A stretch of 64,000 bases of DNA from positions 992,001 to 1,056,000 of the forward strand of contig UWYS01000001.1 in NCBI GenBank assembly GCA_900291925.1, given 5' to 3'. The first letter of the stretch is position 1. Each line of letters opens with the position of its first letter. The DNA is from Thecaphora thlaspeos (Eukaryota > Basidiomycota > Ustilaginomycetes > Urocystidales > Glomosporiaceae). The position numbers and the translations under genes were made by a program. Positions 63,310-64,000 of this stretch are shown piece by piece. Under the pieces are notes generated by a model. That model was not told the DNA's origin. It worked only from the letters and a program-made list of their open reading frames with translations, and made no database searches.

Positions 63310-64000
63310 GGTGTCGTGTTCTGCGTTGGGGCGAAAAGGCGAAGATGGTGAGGAGGAAGAGAGGATGGTAGGGGAAGGAAAGAGGCAGGAGATAAGGCTA
63401 GCAGCTGACGGCTGAGATAAAGGAGTCGGACAAAGAGGTGGAAGCGGGCACGAGGGTGTACGGTCAGTCAGCGCAAGATACTCTGTAGAAGTCGCACCTG
63501 CCTCATGATGGAGCCTTGGGCATCGGCTGACCTTGAGCATCGGCCGACACAAAGCAAGCGCGGAGCTGAGGGCTGGCGATGTGGAGGATCGCATATATCG
63601 CACTCGCTTCGGATGCTGTATTGGGATCTAGCAAGCGCTTTAGATCGGGTATTACATGCCTGGGCACGTCTCGCGCGAGTTAACACTGCCTCCCTCACGG
63701 CAACGCGCTATTGTGGCCGTGCGCGTGTATCTCCCGCGCCGGTATGTAAAAACACAGCAAGTCGCGCTGTCAGTAGCCGCTTCCGCAGAACTCTCTCGCA
63801 GCTCACCTCCACAAAAAGCTACTGTAAGTCGCTTGAAAGTCAATTAATAGTTAATTGCATGCCGGGCGCGTAGCCCGAGCGGCTGCCGCCTTCGTCTGCC
63901 TCTGAAGGTGTACAGTATTGAATGCGCTGGCGGTGCGACGTGCTGCCTGGACCGTGCTTGGCCGCGGCCATCCCGCATCCGCTCGCGGTGCAGGCTCTGG
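63310..64000. other. Right-hand intergenic end of window
   Basis: About 690 bases with the promoter of the DUF1295 gene on the left. No coding frame, tRNA or repeat of note is seen up to the window edge. Confidence 0.45.

Overview
The window is nuclear DNA of a filamentous or dimorphic basidiomycete, most likely a smut-type fungus (Ustilaginomycotina). Coding regions are GC-rich, introns are short (about 70-140 bp) with GTGAGT-like donors, and proteins have Ser/Pro/acidic low-complexity tails. The 722-residue phenylalanine ammonia-lyase strongly resembles what I recall of the Ustilago maydis enzyme, and the dioxygenase-P450 fusion resembles the smut teliospore protein Ssp1. No ribosomal RNA, tRNA, CRISPR or bacterial-type operon was found. 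Genus and species cannot be fixed from the sequence alone. All splice structures were worked out by hand from GT..AG sites and reading-frame continuity.

Bases 1-5,500 hold housekeeping genes: the 3' end of a fungal-specific transcription factor, TRM5 (tRNA m1G37 methyltransferase) and a mitochondrial GTP:AMP adenylate kinase divergent from it. Bases 5,500-23,700 are gene-poor. They carry a truncated, CpG-depleted Tc1/mariner-like transposase relic, GTACAGTAC palindromes and few genes: a sugar transporter, an NLP-family secreted protein with an altered signature motif, a repeat protein with putative Kex2 sites that is broken by a frameshift and a stop, and a small Gln/Ser/Asn-rich secreted protein. 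This looks like an accessory compartment facing the host or cell surface.

Bases 23,700-46,000 are gene-dense: a fatty-acid dioxygenase/P450 fusion, eIF3f divergent from SPT6, a Mim2-like mitochondrial outer-membrane protein, a TMEM135-like membrane protein, adjacent MoaA and MoaC genes of molybdenum-cofactor synthesis, NOP16 and an F-box-like protein. Bases 46,000-64,000 carry an RTA1-like fragment, a long perfect inverted repeat, a ZIP metal transporter, a class-3 lipase, a phosphoglucomutase/phosphopentomutase, the SLX1 structure-specific nuclease, phenylalanine ammonia-lyase and a DUF1295 membrane protein.

The strongest leads are: (1) the MoaA/MoaC pair, which could give either a MoaA ending in Gly-Gly or an in-frame MoaA-MoaC fusion, as at human MOCS1; (2) the disrupted Kex2-type repeat precursor; (3) the transposase relic with three in-frame stops, all TGA, in almost CpG-free DNA; (4) the 54-bp perfect inverted repeat near 47.0 kb.
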